A stretch of 64,000 nt of DNA from Thermothelomyces thermophilus ATCC 42464 (GCF_000226095.1 NC_016473.1:2232001-2296000), one strand, 5' to 3'. Positions 30,100 to 41,024 are shown, counted from the stretch's first letter. A program made the numbers and translations. Notes: a model not told the origin generated them from the letters alone.

Positions 30100-31274
30100 A
30101 CGGGCGAACAAGCCCAGGAGATCGGCAAGCGCCATGGCCACACAGCACACGCACGGAAGCTCGGACCCTAGCGGCTCTCTTCGCTCCGTAAACTGTCCCT
30201 CTCCCCCCTCCACATCTGGTGTGGCGGGGTGCACAGAATGTCCTTTCCTAGGACACCGAGGAAAGTCGATATGCGCAGCTCCGGAGGAGTGCACAGGACA
30301 GGAAGGTTGGGCGGCAGTACCCAAGAAGGCAAACGACGATGGGCGAGCATGGCAAGTATGGCGAACGGCCAAGTTACAAGTACCCGGACTGCGGTCCGCG
30401 AGCAATGCGAAATAGGGCGTTATCTGGTGTATCCCGCGTGTAAGCGACGCGTTACAGGAGCTGTAGGACTCTTCGACGACCTCTTTAGGATCATGTGATA
30501 CGGCGCGTTATGGCCCGCTGTTAAGGGGCTAACAGCCGGCAGATTTGAGACGTGATATCACCGGGCTCAGAAAAACAAGGACCCGCGTCCCGCTGCACCG
30601 CATTTGCTGTCGTGAGCAAACACAGTTCGCCACCCATCATCCTGATGTAATTCACCGATGGGAAAACACATTCACATGGCAGCTGAAACAGCAAGGCTTC
30701 GACGGGGATGTAGGAAGGTGCACACGAGCATATATTATTCCGAGGCCAACGTCCAACAAACAGCCAGGGTCAATATTTATTGTCAGGTTCCCGCAACGGT
30801 CTGTCCGCTAAGTTCGGGAAAGTTCGGTATTTGTCCCGTTTCTTCTTATCCTCCTTGACATAGCAAACAAGTCAACAAGGTGACATTTTCGCTGCTGTGG
30901 TACTCTGTGTGTACAGTACACGTTCCCTGAGCTGTGTCTACGCTTGGTCCACAACTGGGAACAAGAGAAGCAAGGAGAAAACGCCCATCCGATGCTTCGC
31001 TGCCCTGCCCTGCCCTGCCATGCCCTGCCGTACCGTGTCAAATCCCAACTATTCCGGAACTCATAAGGTCACCTTCCTTCCCCCTAGTCCCTTCGTATAC
31101 GGGGGTACAAACAATCGGTGAAAAGAGGGGAGCGGAAACATTGGAAAGAAAAAAGAAGAAGAAAAAAAAAAAAGGAAAGGAAACAAGCAGAAAGAGAAAG
31201 ACGGGAGACAAAAACACACATGCTCATTTCCACGGAGATGAGAACCCCAACGCCACAAACAAACAAAAAGATCT
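30100..31274. other. convergent 3' regions of RPA3 and the Ams2-like gene
   Basis: About 1.2 kb with no supported gene. Contains a CCTGC pentanucleotide repeat at about 31002-31034 and an A/G-rich tract at 31148-31200. Confidence 0.45.
31002..31034 (+). repeat. CCCTG pentanucleotide tandem repeat
   Basis: About five to six units of CCCTG, the last ones imperfect; non-coding. Confidence 0.75.
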
Positions 31275-34200
31275 TCACTTCTGACCCCACACGTCGTCGC
31301 CAACCCCTTCCTGCAACACGCCCCCAAACTGGTCACCACCGCTGCCGTCCCCTTCACCCTCGCCATTCCCATGACCGCCCCCGGTCCTTGCCCGCCTCAC
31401 CAAAGGCGGGCTGCTGGGCATGACCAGATCCGTGCCCAGGAAGCTCCCAAAGTCCATCCCGGCCTCGTCATCGTGCAGATCAAGATGGCCCGGTTCCCCC
31501 CTCGAGGCCGTGCCTCGGCGGGAGGGCGAGCCGTCACCGTCGCCGCCGCTGCCGTTATTCCCGCCGATGAACTCGTTGGCCTCGCTGAGCAGTTGGTGCA
31601 GCGTCGCCGTGAAGGGCGAGTCAAACTGCATGGGCGTCTGCATTGCCATGCCCATCGACAGCTGGTTGTGCTCGGAAGCGTCCAGCGCAAAGTCGGCGTT
31701 GTGGCTACTGTTGTTGTCGTTCTTAATTTTACTGCTGCTCCGTGGGGTGCGGCGCTTGCTGGCGCTGGCGGAGCGCGGTGTTCTGGTGGGTGTTTGTTCG
31801 AGGTGCTGGAGGGCAAAGAGCTGGGCGGGGGATTTGAGGATGCCCCCCCTGCTGGAGCGGATGGAACGGGAGATGCTCCGGGTGATAGGGCGGTGGTTTG
31901 GGGTCGGACGGGTGGGTGTCTTGAAGGGGCCTGCTGTGGCCTTCGGAGGCGGTGTGGATGGGCGTCTGGGAGGAGTCCCAAAGAGTTCCTGTTCGAGTTC
32001 GTCCTCAGCAACAACGGGAGTGCCGGGCCGCTCCTGGTTTGCCTTGTTCTCCTTCCCTGCCGGCGCGGACTTCGCCTCCGGTGCGTGCGTGCTTGTTGTT
32101 TGTGTCGTGTTTAGCGGGAGCTCCCCGAGAGTCTTGGGCTCTCCATCCCTCCTAGGCGACGGGAAGAGCAACCTTCGAGTGCTACCGAGTTGGTCCTCAA
32201 CCGCGATAGGGCTGTCCGCTGTTCCACTGCCCCGCGAGTGAGTCGATCCCAGAAAGCGTTGCCTGGGGGAGCTCCGCAAGTTTAAATGCTGCTCATCAGC
32301 CGTTGGGGCGCTCGGTTGTTGTGACTGCGCCCCATTCTCATAACGATCCGTTAGGAAATCGTGGTCCAGCGGGCCAATCGGGTCCGTCGCGAAATACGCC
32401 TCCGAGGTAGGATTAGCTGGGGCATTATCACTCTTAGTGCGGCTTTTCTTCGACTTCCCCTTGGGCTCACGCTTCCTCCGAGGTTGGTTGAGACGAGCGG
32501 CGTCCTTGTCCCACCTGTCAGGAGGCCGATGCACCTTGAACTTGCCCAGCCAGATGCCGCAGGGATTGCACAGAAGGGTTTCAACCCAATTCCGCTTCTC
32601 ATCCCTTGGGCCGAGGTTCTTTTTCACCATCCGGTATCTGGAGGGCTGCTCGTTCTCGTCTCTCTCCAGAACTTCGATCATTGTTACGCAGCCCGGCTTG
32701 TCTGAGAATTCGTGGAATTCCGGGACCCCTTCGTGATCCTGAGTCCAGATCTTGCGCCAGGTAGGCGTCTCAATGGCGCCACAGTTACTACAGAACGGGG
32801 GTGTCTCTCCCTTGTCGATCGCGCTCTCGAGTTTCTCTTTGATGGACTGCTTTTTCACCAGGTTCTTGCTGTACCGTGGTGGGTCAAAATCGCTAGGGGG
32901 GCACGGCGGTTCGGACGCCGGGGGGCGAGGCAACGTCAAGGTTGGCTCCGGGGCGGTTTCGCTCGCTGATGTCGCCGGGCCTTGGGTCTTCAGGGCCGGA
33001 GCATCCCTCGAAGCACTTGCACTTCTTGATGTAGGCCTTGACGGTGGTTGCGCGGGCGAGATGCGTTCTGGTTCCGGACGATCGGGAACCGGCATCGATA
33101 CCGAGGCCGCTGGTGCAGGCTCTAGCGGAGAATTCGCGGAGCCCCCCTTCTCGGCATCGTTGGTTGCCGGCTGTATCGCGTCGCCCATGCCGTCTCCGTC
33201 AGCAAGAGACAATTGCTCCTCATGCGAATCCTGCCGCGCGGGTTCCTGTGGTAAGGTGTTTCCGTTCTGTTGGTATGTGACTTGTTCGTGCGGCGTATCT
33301 TGCCCAGAAACAGCCGGAGTTGGGGCAGTATTCGACCGCTTGAATGGTCGGTTCGTCGAAGGTTTGGGCGCGGGCTGCGTCCCCGAAGAGGCCTGTCGGT
33401 TCAAAGTCTTAGCTTTGCCGGCGGGGTTGAAGATGCTTTTGGTTGGCAACAACTCTGGCGGCCCAGGGTTCACTTCCTGAAATGGAAAGTCGGACAGTTG
33501 TTGCTTTTGTTCCTGTTGCTGCCTTTGAGAACGACCTTTCTTCCGTGGCACCACCGCCTTGGTGGCATCGGGGAGAGACGGGAGCGGGAGCATCTGGTCC
33601 TGCGTCTGCTCCTGTGGAAGCCGTTGCAGGATGTCCTCGTCGAAGATATCCTCCAGTCCACCGCTCATGAAACCAGAGTCAATCGGGGGCATCGGCATCG
33701 TTGGCAGGATAGGACTTGAGGCGGGTGGGCTAGATTGGATGTACGGAGTAGTCCGCGGGACAGGCGGCGAGGAATTCAGATCTCCGGCGCTGTCTTCCGG
33801 CATGTAACCGTGGTCGGGGGATTGCGCATTCGAGTCCGCAGGTGACCGGGCGTCCTGGATCCCGCTCTGGGCGATCGACCTCCCGGGCCCCGGCTGGTCA
33901 AATTGACTCGTATGCTCTGTTTTTGCCTGATTCTCCAGTGCTCTCCGCCTTTGCTGCTGTTGCAACATCTGCCCGTCGGGGATGGGAGTGGGTACTCGTG
34001 GGACGTCCTGGAGGTGGCTGGGAGCGGACGTCTCTCCTCCAGCGCCAACGGGCCTCATGGCACGCAGGGAGCCGGAGGTGCTGGCAGCCACCCTCAGCGA
34101 ATCCGGCGCGACGCCAAACGGAGCGATCACGCTATATTCCGCTTGTGTGACTTTGACTCTCCTCTTTTGCGGCCCATCATCGCCGTCCGTTCCCTCCTCG

Positions 34201-35132
34201 ACAGCCGAAGTATTACCTGTCTCGAGGGGCCTTTTCCTGGGCCGGCCTCGCGGCCTCCCGGTCGGCTGTTTGCTCCGCGATCGCGAAGGGCGAGGCTTCA
34301 GGGCGGGTTCTGTGGGCTGCGAAGCTGCTGGTGAAGGTGCACTATCCAGGGACCCCTGTGGCCTAGGAGGGATCGGTGCTGCTGCACTCGAAGGTCTGCT
34401 TGCCGGCTGGATCGCAACCGGCTGCAGGGTCTGGGCGGATGTCATGGTCGCTGGCCGGATAGGCTGTGGCGGTTGGCTATCGCCTTGTGTATCCATCGGC
34501 CTGCTCTCGTTCACGTGAGGGTTGTACTGGCTAAGCTGAGCTGGCGCTAGCGCGGGCGAGGAGACAGCACCGTTGTTGGAAGCATGTCCCAGCATCGTGT
34601 TGGACTGGATGAACGAGTTCCATTCCGAAACCGTCTCGGCAGAAATCGACGTGGATTTCGCCCTCTTTCCCGCCTGCTCGCTGGGGTACTCTGTGCGTTG
34701 TGTGCTTTTCGCGACTGTCGCAAACTTCAGCTTGACCTCCAGCGTATCCCGGCTGCCGTTGTTCAAGAGCGCGAGAAGATTCCTGGTGACCCGTCCCGTG
34801 ACCAATTGTTGCTGAGACCCGCGCTGCGGGTCCATATTCCACGACAGCAGGCCCTGCCCAACTAAGGGCACGTCTGGCTCGGAGTAGTCGTATGCATAGA
34901 CACTGTAGTCGTGATCTTGCTGGTTCAGGATCTCGGGGCTGCTCTGGGAAACAGCCTGAAGGCATGTCCGGAGATCCACCACGCCGATGGTGGTGTTCTC
35001 ATCGAGCGGTATCGTCTGGATCTGGAGGATCTGGTGCCACCGCGCCAGGCAGTGCACTTGGTTTTCGCGATCAAAGGAGTAATGGACCTTGACTGAGAGC
35101 AAGCCGCGAATTAGAGAACCAAGGGCGGCCAT
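31275..35132 (-). CDS. ams2: Spt21/Ams2-like transcription regulator with atypical GATA zinc finger
   Basis: Single exon, 1285 residues. The N-terminal ~190 residues match the Spt21/Ams2 region (VKVHYSFDRENQVHCLARW, IPLDENTTIGVVDLRTCLQA, YSVYAYDYSEPDVPLVGQG, EWNSFIQSN). At about 775-865 a GATA-type finger with an enlarged loop follows: CSNCGAIETPTWRKIWTQ, then about 60 residues, then LLCNPCGIWLGKFKVHRP. The rest is Pro/Ser/Gln-rich and disordered. Ams2 (fission yeast) and Spt21 (budding yeast) drive S-phase histone gene transcription; by family it would act on histone genes here. Start is the ATG at 35132; an extra upstream exon cannot be excluded. The third finger ligand pair is normal, so DNA binding is plausible. 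Confidence 0.82.
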   Translation of the reverse strand: MAALGSLIRGLLSVKVHYSFDRENQVHCLARWHQILQIQTIPLDENTTIGVVDLRTCLQAVSQSSPEILNQQDHDYSVYAYDYSEPDVPLVGQGLLSWNMDPQRGSQQQLVTGRVTRNLLALLNNGSRDTLEVKLKFATVAKSTQRTEYPSEQAGKRAKSTSISAETVSEWNSFIQSNTMLGHASNNGAVSSPALAPAQLSQYNPHVNESRPMDTQGDSQPPQPIRPATMTSAQTLQPVAIQPASRPSSAAAPIPPRPQGSLDSAPSPAASQPTEPALKPRPSRSRSKQPTGRPRGRPRKRPLETGNTSAVEEGTDGDDGPQKRRVKVTQAEYSVIAPFGVAPDSLRVAASTSGSLRAMRPVGAGGETSAPSHLQDVPRVPTPIPDGQMLQQQQRRRALENQAKTEHTSQFDQPGPGRSIAQSGIQDARSPADSNAQSPDHGYMPEDSAGDLNSSPPVPRTTPYIQSSPPASSPILPTMPMPPIDSGFMSGGLEDIFDEDILQRLPQEQTQDQMLPLPSLPDATKAVVPRKKGRSQRQQQEQKQQLSDFPFQEVNPGPPELLPTKSIFNPAGKAKTLNRQASSGTQPAPKPSTNRPFKRSNTAPTPAVSGQDTPHEQVTYQQNGNTLPQEPARQDSHEEQLSLADGDGMGDAIQPATNDAEKGGSANSPLEPAPAASVSMPVPDRPEPERISPAQPPSRPTSRSASASRDAPALKTQGPATSASETAPEPTLTLPRPPASEPPCPPSDFDPPRYSKNLVKKQSIKEKLESAIDKGETPPFCSNCGAIETPTWRKIWTQDHEGVPEFHEFSDKPGCVTMIEVLERDENEQPSRYRMVKKNLGPRDEKRNWVETLLCNPCGIWLGKFKVHRPPDRWDKDAARLNQPRRKREPKGKSKKSRTKSDNAPANPTSEAYFATDPIGPLDHDFLTDRYENGAQSQQPSAPTADEQHLNLRSSPRQRFLGSTHSRGSGTADSPIAVEDQLGSTRRLLFPSPRRDGEPKTLGELPLNTTQTTSTHAPEAKSAPAGKENKANQERPGTPVVAEDELEQELFGTPPRRPSTPPPKATAGPFKTPTRPTPNHRPITRSISRSIRSSRGGILKSPAQLFALQHLEQTPTRTPRSASASKRRTPRSSSKIKNDNNSSHNADFALDASEHNQLSMGMAMQTPMQFDSPFTATLHQLLSEANEFIGGNNGSGGDGDGSPSRRGTASRGEPGHLDLHDDEAGMDFGSFLGTDLVMPSSPPLVRRARTGGGHGNGEGEGDGSGGDQFGGVLQEGVGDDVWGQK

Positions 35133-36723
35133 AGAGAGAGAAAGAGATCACGGAGTAAACTCACGTCCCATAGGCCTCGCCTGCAGGCTCAATTCTTCTG
35201 TGCCCACCGGCTGGGCGGCAGGATATGGTGAGGGCGCCGCCCACGAAGTGGGTGTAGCCATCCTCGTCTAACGTTTGTCCACGCGCCGCGTCACCGTGAC
35301 TGCCGAGGCCGTCTATCGCGAACAATTGACGACGGCGAGGTGGGAAGATTCTGCCAGACGGCGAGCCTTTTTTTTTTTTTTTTTTTTTTTTTGGTCTCTA
35401 GGGAGAGTAGTCGTTGGGGAATGATAACAATTCAGAGATGGATTTTGAGAGAAGAGTGGTAGAGACTGGAGTCCTAACACTGGGTGGGCCGGTTTTAGAG
35501 AGGCTGGGCGTTGGCCTCGAAAGCGCGTCTGGAATAGCGCGTCGGTGGGTCAGCCACGCTCATGCAGGCAATTGGGAATTCTCGCTTTACCGAGTACGCG
35601 CCAAAAGGAGCAGGGCAGGAAGGACTTTAAAGGAATAAATGCAAGCAGCGTGGATAAGTAACGATGTAAGCCTGTGACCTTGGAACTGTGCATCATTACT
35701 TACAGTAAAAGCCCGGCCCTATGCCTCTAAAGACTCTTTGTTTTAACGCATTGATGGATCGTGGTGCACATATGCTGGCGTTTGCTGGTGTTGAATCGCG
35801 AAGCTTGGCATCGCCAAACAAGCGGGCGAATGACGCGAAGCGGGGCGCTCGGTCCCCGGCCCCACTTGTATGTAGTTGTACAGCGCGCCGAGGCGCGGGC
35901 ACAGGCCACCCGGGAACAGAGCCAAGGTTGCCTTTTCGAGGTCCAAGTGCCGCTAGAAAGTGGTTCGACTTTGACGGTCCAACTCACTGTCAGAAAATGT
36001 TCCCAAAAAACCGAGAGGTTTGAGACTGAGGTTTGCAGAGGGTTTCGACTTGCAGGGAGAGCCCGGGCCTCTATATATACCCCGCAGAAACCCTCCTCCG
36101 CTCTGGACTTGTTGCGCAAGTGCCCGTGAGTAGGGAAGATAGGTGTAGGCAACCAGCAGCGCCCCTACCCACCCCCCACCACCCGGGCTGATTGCCGACT
36201 CCGCAAATCCATAGCAATAAGTCCCTATTCTTTGATGCACCCATAACATGCCCGCCGATGGTCATTCATTCTCACGGTTCGAAGCGGTGAAATCCGTTCC
36301 CACAAACTCGATCACCTGCTCTCAGCATCATCCAATCAACCACCATTTCTCGATCCTTTACATCCAAACAGGAAAAGAAAAACAAATCTTAGAAGAAGCA
36401 AGAGAAAACACTGTAACCGGGCAACCAGCAACTAGCAACCAGCACTAGCATTCCATCAAATGAACAGCTCGCTTCATCTTGAGATTTTCTTCCGGACTGT
36501 GTGGCGTGCGCGGTTTTGCAACCTTGGCCGCAAAGGATGTAAGATCATGGTCAGAAACCATGGTGTTCTATTTTCATCATCAAGTTGCTAAACGACTACT
36601 TCTCGAGGGCCTCACTAACTATCTAAATACCAGTAAACCATCATCAGAATTATTGTCGCAGCTCACCCAACACACAGTACAGACGGACTGAACCCGTCCC
36701 ACACATACCTCAACCCACATCCA
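35133..36723. promoter_or_regulatory. upstream region of the Ams2-like gene
   Basis: 1.6 kb between the Ams2-like start and the 3' end of the oxidoreductase gene. Contains a 25-base T run (35368-35392), which on the minus strand lies 236 bp upstream of the ATG, and a plus-strand TATA-like CTATATATAC at 36071-36080 with no recognised gene after it. No coding region supported. Confidence 0.45.
35368..35392 (+). repeat. T25 homopolymer
   Basis: Twenty-five consecutive T. Read on the minus strand it is a poly(dA:dT) tract in the Ams2-like promoter, a type of sequence known to exclude nucleosomes. Confidence 0.9.
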
Positions 36724-38009
36724 TCACCACGACTTCAATCTAAGCGTTCTCTCGCCTCTCGCATACTCGGGCGCGTAGTTCGTCCCCAGATACCGCCCCT
36801 TCATGAACCACACCAGGAGGCTCCACAACTTCCAGCTCCCGACCTGGCCGGTGCCCCGGTTCCTCCCGAGTGTCACCGCGAACATGACCTTGTCTATAGG
36901 CTTGTAATCCTCCTCCTCCTCGTCCGGTTTCAGCGACGGCGACCCCGGGACTCCGCCGAGGATGCGCGCCTCGAGCAGCCGGGCAATGTGCACGGCCTGC
37001 GAATCGGCGTGCACGGCCTGATGGCTCTCCAGGTTACCCGCGTCGCCGGCGACAAAGATGTTGTCGTAGCCCTCGGCGCGCAGGCGGGCGGTCTGCCGGA
37101 CGTGGCCGCGGCTGTCGAGCAGGGAGGGCGGGAGGAAGGCCGTATTCGGGGTGATGCCGTAGGTGGGGATCAGCAGGTCGGCCTGGAGGGTGGTGGGCGC
37201 TTCGTCCGCGGAGGACGCGGACGTCTTGGTGAGGGTGAGGGTGAGGGTGGAAGTCTTGGGGGCGGCGGACGGGGCGGTGGCCAGTCTGGCGTTGGTGATG
37301 ACCTTGACTTTGAGGCGCTCGAGTTCATCCTTGGTTGTCTCACGCACGTCGCGGCGGAGATGTGCGCTGAGGGGCAGGTCATCGTCGCAGACGAGCGTGA
37401 TCTGCTTCTTGCCGGGGACGGCATACTCCTGACCGAGCTCGCCGGCGATCTCGACGCCAGTGGCGCCGGCTCCGGCGACAACGATGGACTTGGCAGATTC
37501 GATGCGTTTCGCCCACTCGCGAAGGGCGGTCTTGGTCTCTTCGGTGCTCGAGAGGTTCTTGAAGGGCATGCCGTTTTTGAAGCTACTTCCGGTGGCAATC
37601 ACCCTGTTTTGTCGCAGCGGGCTGTCAGCATCAGTTGGTCCAGGCTCGAGAGCATATGTCGAGGCACTCACAGCTCGTCATATTGGATTGTCCTAGCAGA
37701 CCCATCATTCCCGCGTACCTCGACGACGTTTGCATCCGGGACCACCTCCTTGGCCACGCCGTGTACAAGCTCATACTGATCAGACGGATATTTGGCGAAC
37801 GTCGGCGCGATGGGCAGGAAGATCTTGTTTTCGCCTATCCGATTAGGAACGATCCCGCGGATCGAAGCAAAGACCCAGTAAAGGTGAGTGTTGGGAGCGA
37901 CTATGATGACCTTGAGGTCCTTGGTCTTGGTCGCTGTGTGCTTGAGGAGGTAATGGGCAATGGGAATGCCCGCATAGCTGGCGCCAAGGATCACGACCGT
38001 TCGCACCAT
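36724..38009 (-). CDS. AIF/AMID-like FAD-dependent oxidoreductase
   Basis: Pyridine nucleotide-disulphide oxidoreductase of the AIF-2/AMID type, expected to bind FAD and NAD(P)H. Exons 37672-38009 and 36724-37603 (68-nt intron, donor GTGAGT, acceptor ACAG) give 405 residues. The FAD-binding start is VVILGASYAGIPIAHYLL (residues 5-22); the NAD(P)-binding loop is IVVAGAGATGVEIAGELG at about 152-170; a third conserved stretch is YDNIFVAGDAGN. The C-terminus LWSLLVWFMKGRYLGTNYAPE is usual for fungal members. No signal peptide or clear membrane anchor. Family members oxidise NAD(P)H or quinones and some promote cell death; the substrate here is unknown. Confidence 0.87.
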
Positions 38010-39077
38010 GATGATCTAGACTGTGGTGAGCACCGACGACCGACGGGGGAACTGTGCATACATGGGGCTATTAAACTCGGCTTCCTCGAGGGGGGGAAAC
38101 CGCCTTACCTCCCCCCTTCCCCCCTTTCCATCCCTTCGATGCGACGATTAGTAACCTGTTTCCGAGCTCGGGACCGTCATGCTGCCGCGGAAACTATTCA
38201 TCCCCGCTGTTTCCGTCGCTCAAGCACGCCTTACATGCCCAGCCTCTCCTGATTCGGCATAGATTTCCAACAAGAAGTTTCCGACGGCGTTCTTCTATCG
38301 GGCGATGTTGCCGTGGAACACTCGAGCACCCCGGCCCAACCGCGCGGTGACCTAATCAGGTAATTGGCCCCGCTTTTGCCGTGTAAGTGCGAGACGGGAA
38401 GGCATTGGAATTCGAGCCCATTCATTATTGTGACCAAAGAACCGCGAGCCAAAGACTGACCAGGAACGCTCGTATACACCCGTGTTCCCGCCTCACATAC
38501 TTGACAGGGCTATGTTGCTGCTCAGCGGCTCCCCAAGTTCAGGATATGTGTCGAGGCCTTGATGACGAGATGCAAGAGGCTTATACATGTTCATAGATGC
38601 ATGTATAAACATTCATGCATGCTGATGAGTTGATTTGCTGGATTGCTTTGCTTGTAGCGGCCCCTCCAATACTCGCAGATGCGGTTCCGTCTATGTAACC
38701 CGAGCTCGGCAGCAACCTTCCTTAAAAAAAATACCCCGAGCGTCGTGTCCTCGAGAAATTACCCCGAGCCAACGCTATGTCAACCCATCACTAATACCCC
38801 GACCACTTATGACAACTGCCACACCTCTGTGGCGGTTGCGCCTCCAAATTGCGGGCGATAACCTAGGGAACGAGCACCGCCGCGGGCAGAAAGAAGTGTG
38901 GGATCCAATGGTCGTCGAGGAGAGATACTTTTGCGAGGACTTGCCCCTTATATAGGTGGAAGCGAAGCTCCCTCCTTATGTCTTGAATGTATTCACATGG
39001 CACATCTTCGGAGAGTCAGGTGATTGAAGCGCCGCTTCCAAACCGAGAGACATTGCCGGTGGTCGGAACCTACTTCC
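38010..39077. other. upstream region of the oxidoreductase gene
   Basis: About 1.07 kb without a supported gene; it should contain the oxidoreductase promoter and the 3' region of the PEBP gene. A small inverted repeat of TGCATG/CATGCA type lies at 38583-38622. Confidence 0.45.
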
Positions 39078-40074
39078 TCACAACCCCAACGCCACCACCC
39101 CAACAGCCACCAACCCCCCAACCAACACACTCCCAGGTCTCGAGCCGACGCCTTCGCCGGGGAGAACTGTCTGACGGGCGCCATCTCCAGCCCCGGCCCG
39201 GCTCGAACTGCCGTCGCTCCCGCTTGCATCCGACTCTGACGCCGAGCCCGACCCCGAGCCGGAGCCGGAGCCGGAGCCGGACTCGGACCCAGACTTTGGC
39301 CCCGAAGCGCCCGTCGAGTTCGCAGGGGGGCCCGCGTTGGTCACGTTGAACGAGTTCCCCGCGACGACCCTCCCCTCCAGCCCGGCGGCCGCCAGCGCCG
39401 CCGAGGGGTCGAAGCCGCGCCTGGTCGTCTTGGTCGCCGAGGCCGCGGCCCGCCGCAGCGCCTCGGCGCCCTGTCCCGTCACGCCGCTCGTGTCGACCAG
39501 CAGCTGGACGTACCGGTGGCTGAGCGGGGTGCGCGCGGGCGGGTTGGGCCCCACGTAGGGGACGGCGATCCCGGCGGTGGCGTTCGCCACTCGGCCCCTG
39601 CCCGCGCTCGTGCCGGTGTTGCTGCTGGCGGACGGATCCCCCAGGAGGAAGACCTGGAGCGTGCCCGCGGTCGTGTTCATCCGGGTCGGGGTGGCGGACG
39701 GGACCAGGCCGGCCTGCATCCAGTGCAGGAGGGTGTCGGTGGCGGGCGGGGTGTCGGTGGGGACGTCGAGGTCGACCATCATTACGGCGTAGGAGGTGCC
39801 GTTGAGGCGGGAGAGAGTGCCGATCCGCGGTCGGGAGGCCGTCACTGTGTGGCGACGCGCTTGGTCAGCTGCTCGTCCTATCGGTGAAGCTGGCTGCTGC
39901 TGCTGCTGCTGGGCTCTGTCGCTTGCCATTTTTGCTGGCTTCCGCTCCGTTGAGTGGAACGAAGCCGTTGTACTCCACGATCAGGTCCGTTTGGGAGGAT
40001 GGTGTGAAACCGGCCGGTGTCTTGGCTAGCACTGTTGTGGCCGCTGCTAGGACGGCTAGACACCTGAAAGCCAT
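39078..40074 (-). CDS. secreted, probably GPI-anchored PEBP-family protein
   Basis: Phosphatidylethanolamine-binding-protein fold. Exons 39927-40074 and 39078-39844 give 304 residues. A signal peptide occupies residues 1-17 (MAFRCLAVLAAATTVLA). PEBP landmarks are SYAVMMVDLDVPTD, TLLHWMQAGLVP, GIAVPYVGPNPPARTPLSHRY. After about residue 215 come a Ser-Gly repeat and a final hydrophobic segment (SVLVGGLVAVGVVALGL), typical of a GPI-attachment signal. The 82-nt intron begins with GC (GCAAGC) rather than GT and ends CACAG, with branch CTGAC; without splicing the frame closes after 69 codons. Function of secreted fungal PEBP proteins is not known. Confidence 0.85.
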
Positions 40075-40299
40075 GGAATGCGTGGTAGTAGGAAAGTGAT
40101 AGGCAAGTCCAGCAAGCCTTAAACCTTATTGAGAGAAGAAAAGAAAGAGATACAAATGCCCTCCAAGAAAAAGGAAAGACAAAGGAACCCAAGACGCCGT
40201 GCCACCAAAAACAAGCGCAAGGACAAGTAAGTAGCGAGTTTATTAACACAACTCTCCGTGGGAGAGACTTTCATGGGGCTTGAAGGACAGATGGCCGTC

Positions 40300-40467
40300 T
40301 TAATAACCATAACCTAGTAAGTTAGATTGAACCCCAGGAAAGGGCGGCACATCCCCGCGACGTTGTGGCATCTCCATCTCCACTGGGCTCTCACACTCGG
40401 GGCATCGAATGCTGAAACACCCCTCCAGCGATGCCACATAATGCGGAAACAGCCATGACGCGGCCAT
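40300..40467 (-). CDS. possible small exon or gene with CxxC motif
   Basis: Minus-strand frame of 55 codons from ATG 40467 to TAA, directly preceded by two acceptor-like sites (TTGCAG and AACAG). It reads MAASWLFPHYVASLEGCF, then SIRCPECESPVEMEMPQ and a Pro/Gly-rich end. The CPEC pair and amino-acid balance look coding. It may be the last exon of the small-exon gene at 40552-41024, but I found no donor that joins them in frame; it could equally be a separate gene or a decayed exon. Confidence 0.35.
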   Translation of the reverse strand: MAASWLFPHYVASLEGCFSIRCPECESPVEMEMPQRRGDVPPFPGVQSNLLGYGY

Positions 40468-40551
40468 ATGCTGCAAGAAACACTGTTAAACGATATCGCA
40501 CCGGAGATGTGGGACCATGAACGAGACTAAACCCAGGACAACGCCAACGAC

Positions 40552-41024
40552 TTAAAGAGACGGTGATCGAGCAGCCGCGTATAGCTCCCAGTGTATGACC
40601 ATGCTAAGTTGTTTTGAGAAGACTTGTTTCTGCCCTTCTCTGACGTCGCCGGAAGCGTCAAACCGTATCAGATTTGACAAGGTGATCGGGACATGCAGAT
40701 TGCTGGAGATAGAACCTTTTGTGGTGGTGGAGTGCACTGAACAATTCTCGCCCATTTAATCCAGGAAAATACCATTTGGTAGCAATTCATTTCGCCGTCG
40801 ATATCGCAGGAGTGAGAGATCGTGCAGTTTGACCATGTTCCCAAAACACTTGGATGCAGTCCGGAGTGGTCGAGATCTGGAGACCATACCTAGTGTGAGA
40901 GACAAGCATCTGATTTGGTATTCAATAGTTTTAGGTTTGTGGCAAACCGTGGGCGCCCGGGCTCCATCCCGAAGCTTTGTGGGTCCAGGCCGCGTGGCAG
41001 ATGCTCTGCAACGCCTTGGCGCAT
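40552..41024 (-). CDS. cryptic small-exon gene of unknown function
   Basis: Three short exons can be joined in frame: 40948-41024, 40834-40889 and 40552-40715, encoding 98 residues (introns of 58 and 118 nt; donors GTTTGC and GTCAAA are weak, acceptors CACTAG and AAAAG). The joined product reads MRQGVAEHLPRGLDP, then YGLQISTTPDCIQVFWEHG, then SISSNLHVPITLSNLIRFD and KQVFSKQLSMVIHWELYAAA. Each piece looks protein-like and the phases agree, but I recognise no domain, and a 57-nt alternative for the second intron (donor at 40772) exists in another frame. The 3' end may continue into 40300-40467. Confidence 0.4.

Noticed and set aside
36071-36080. Plus-strand TATA-like sequence
   Set aside because: No coding region follows within the expected distance, so a promoter call would be unsupported.
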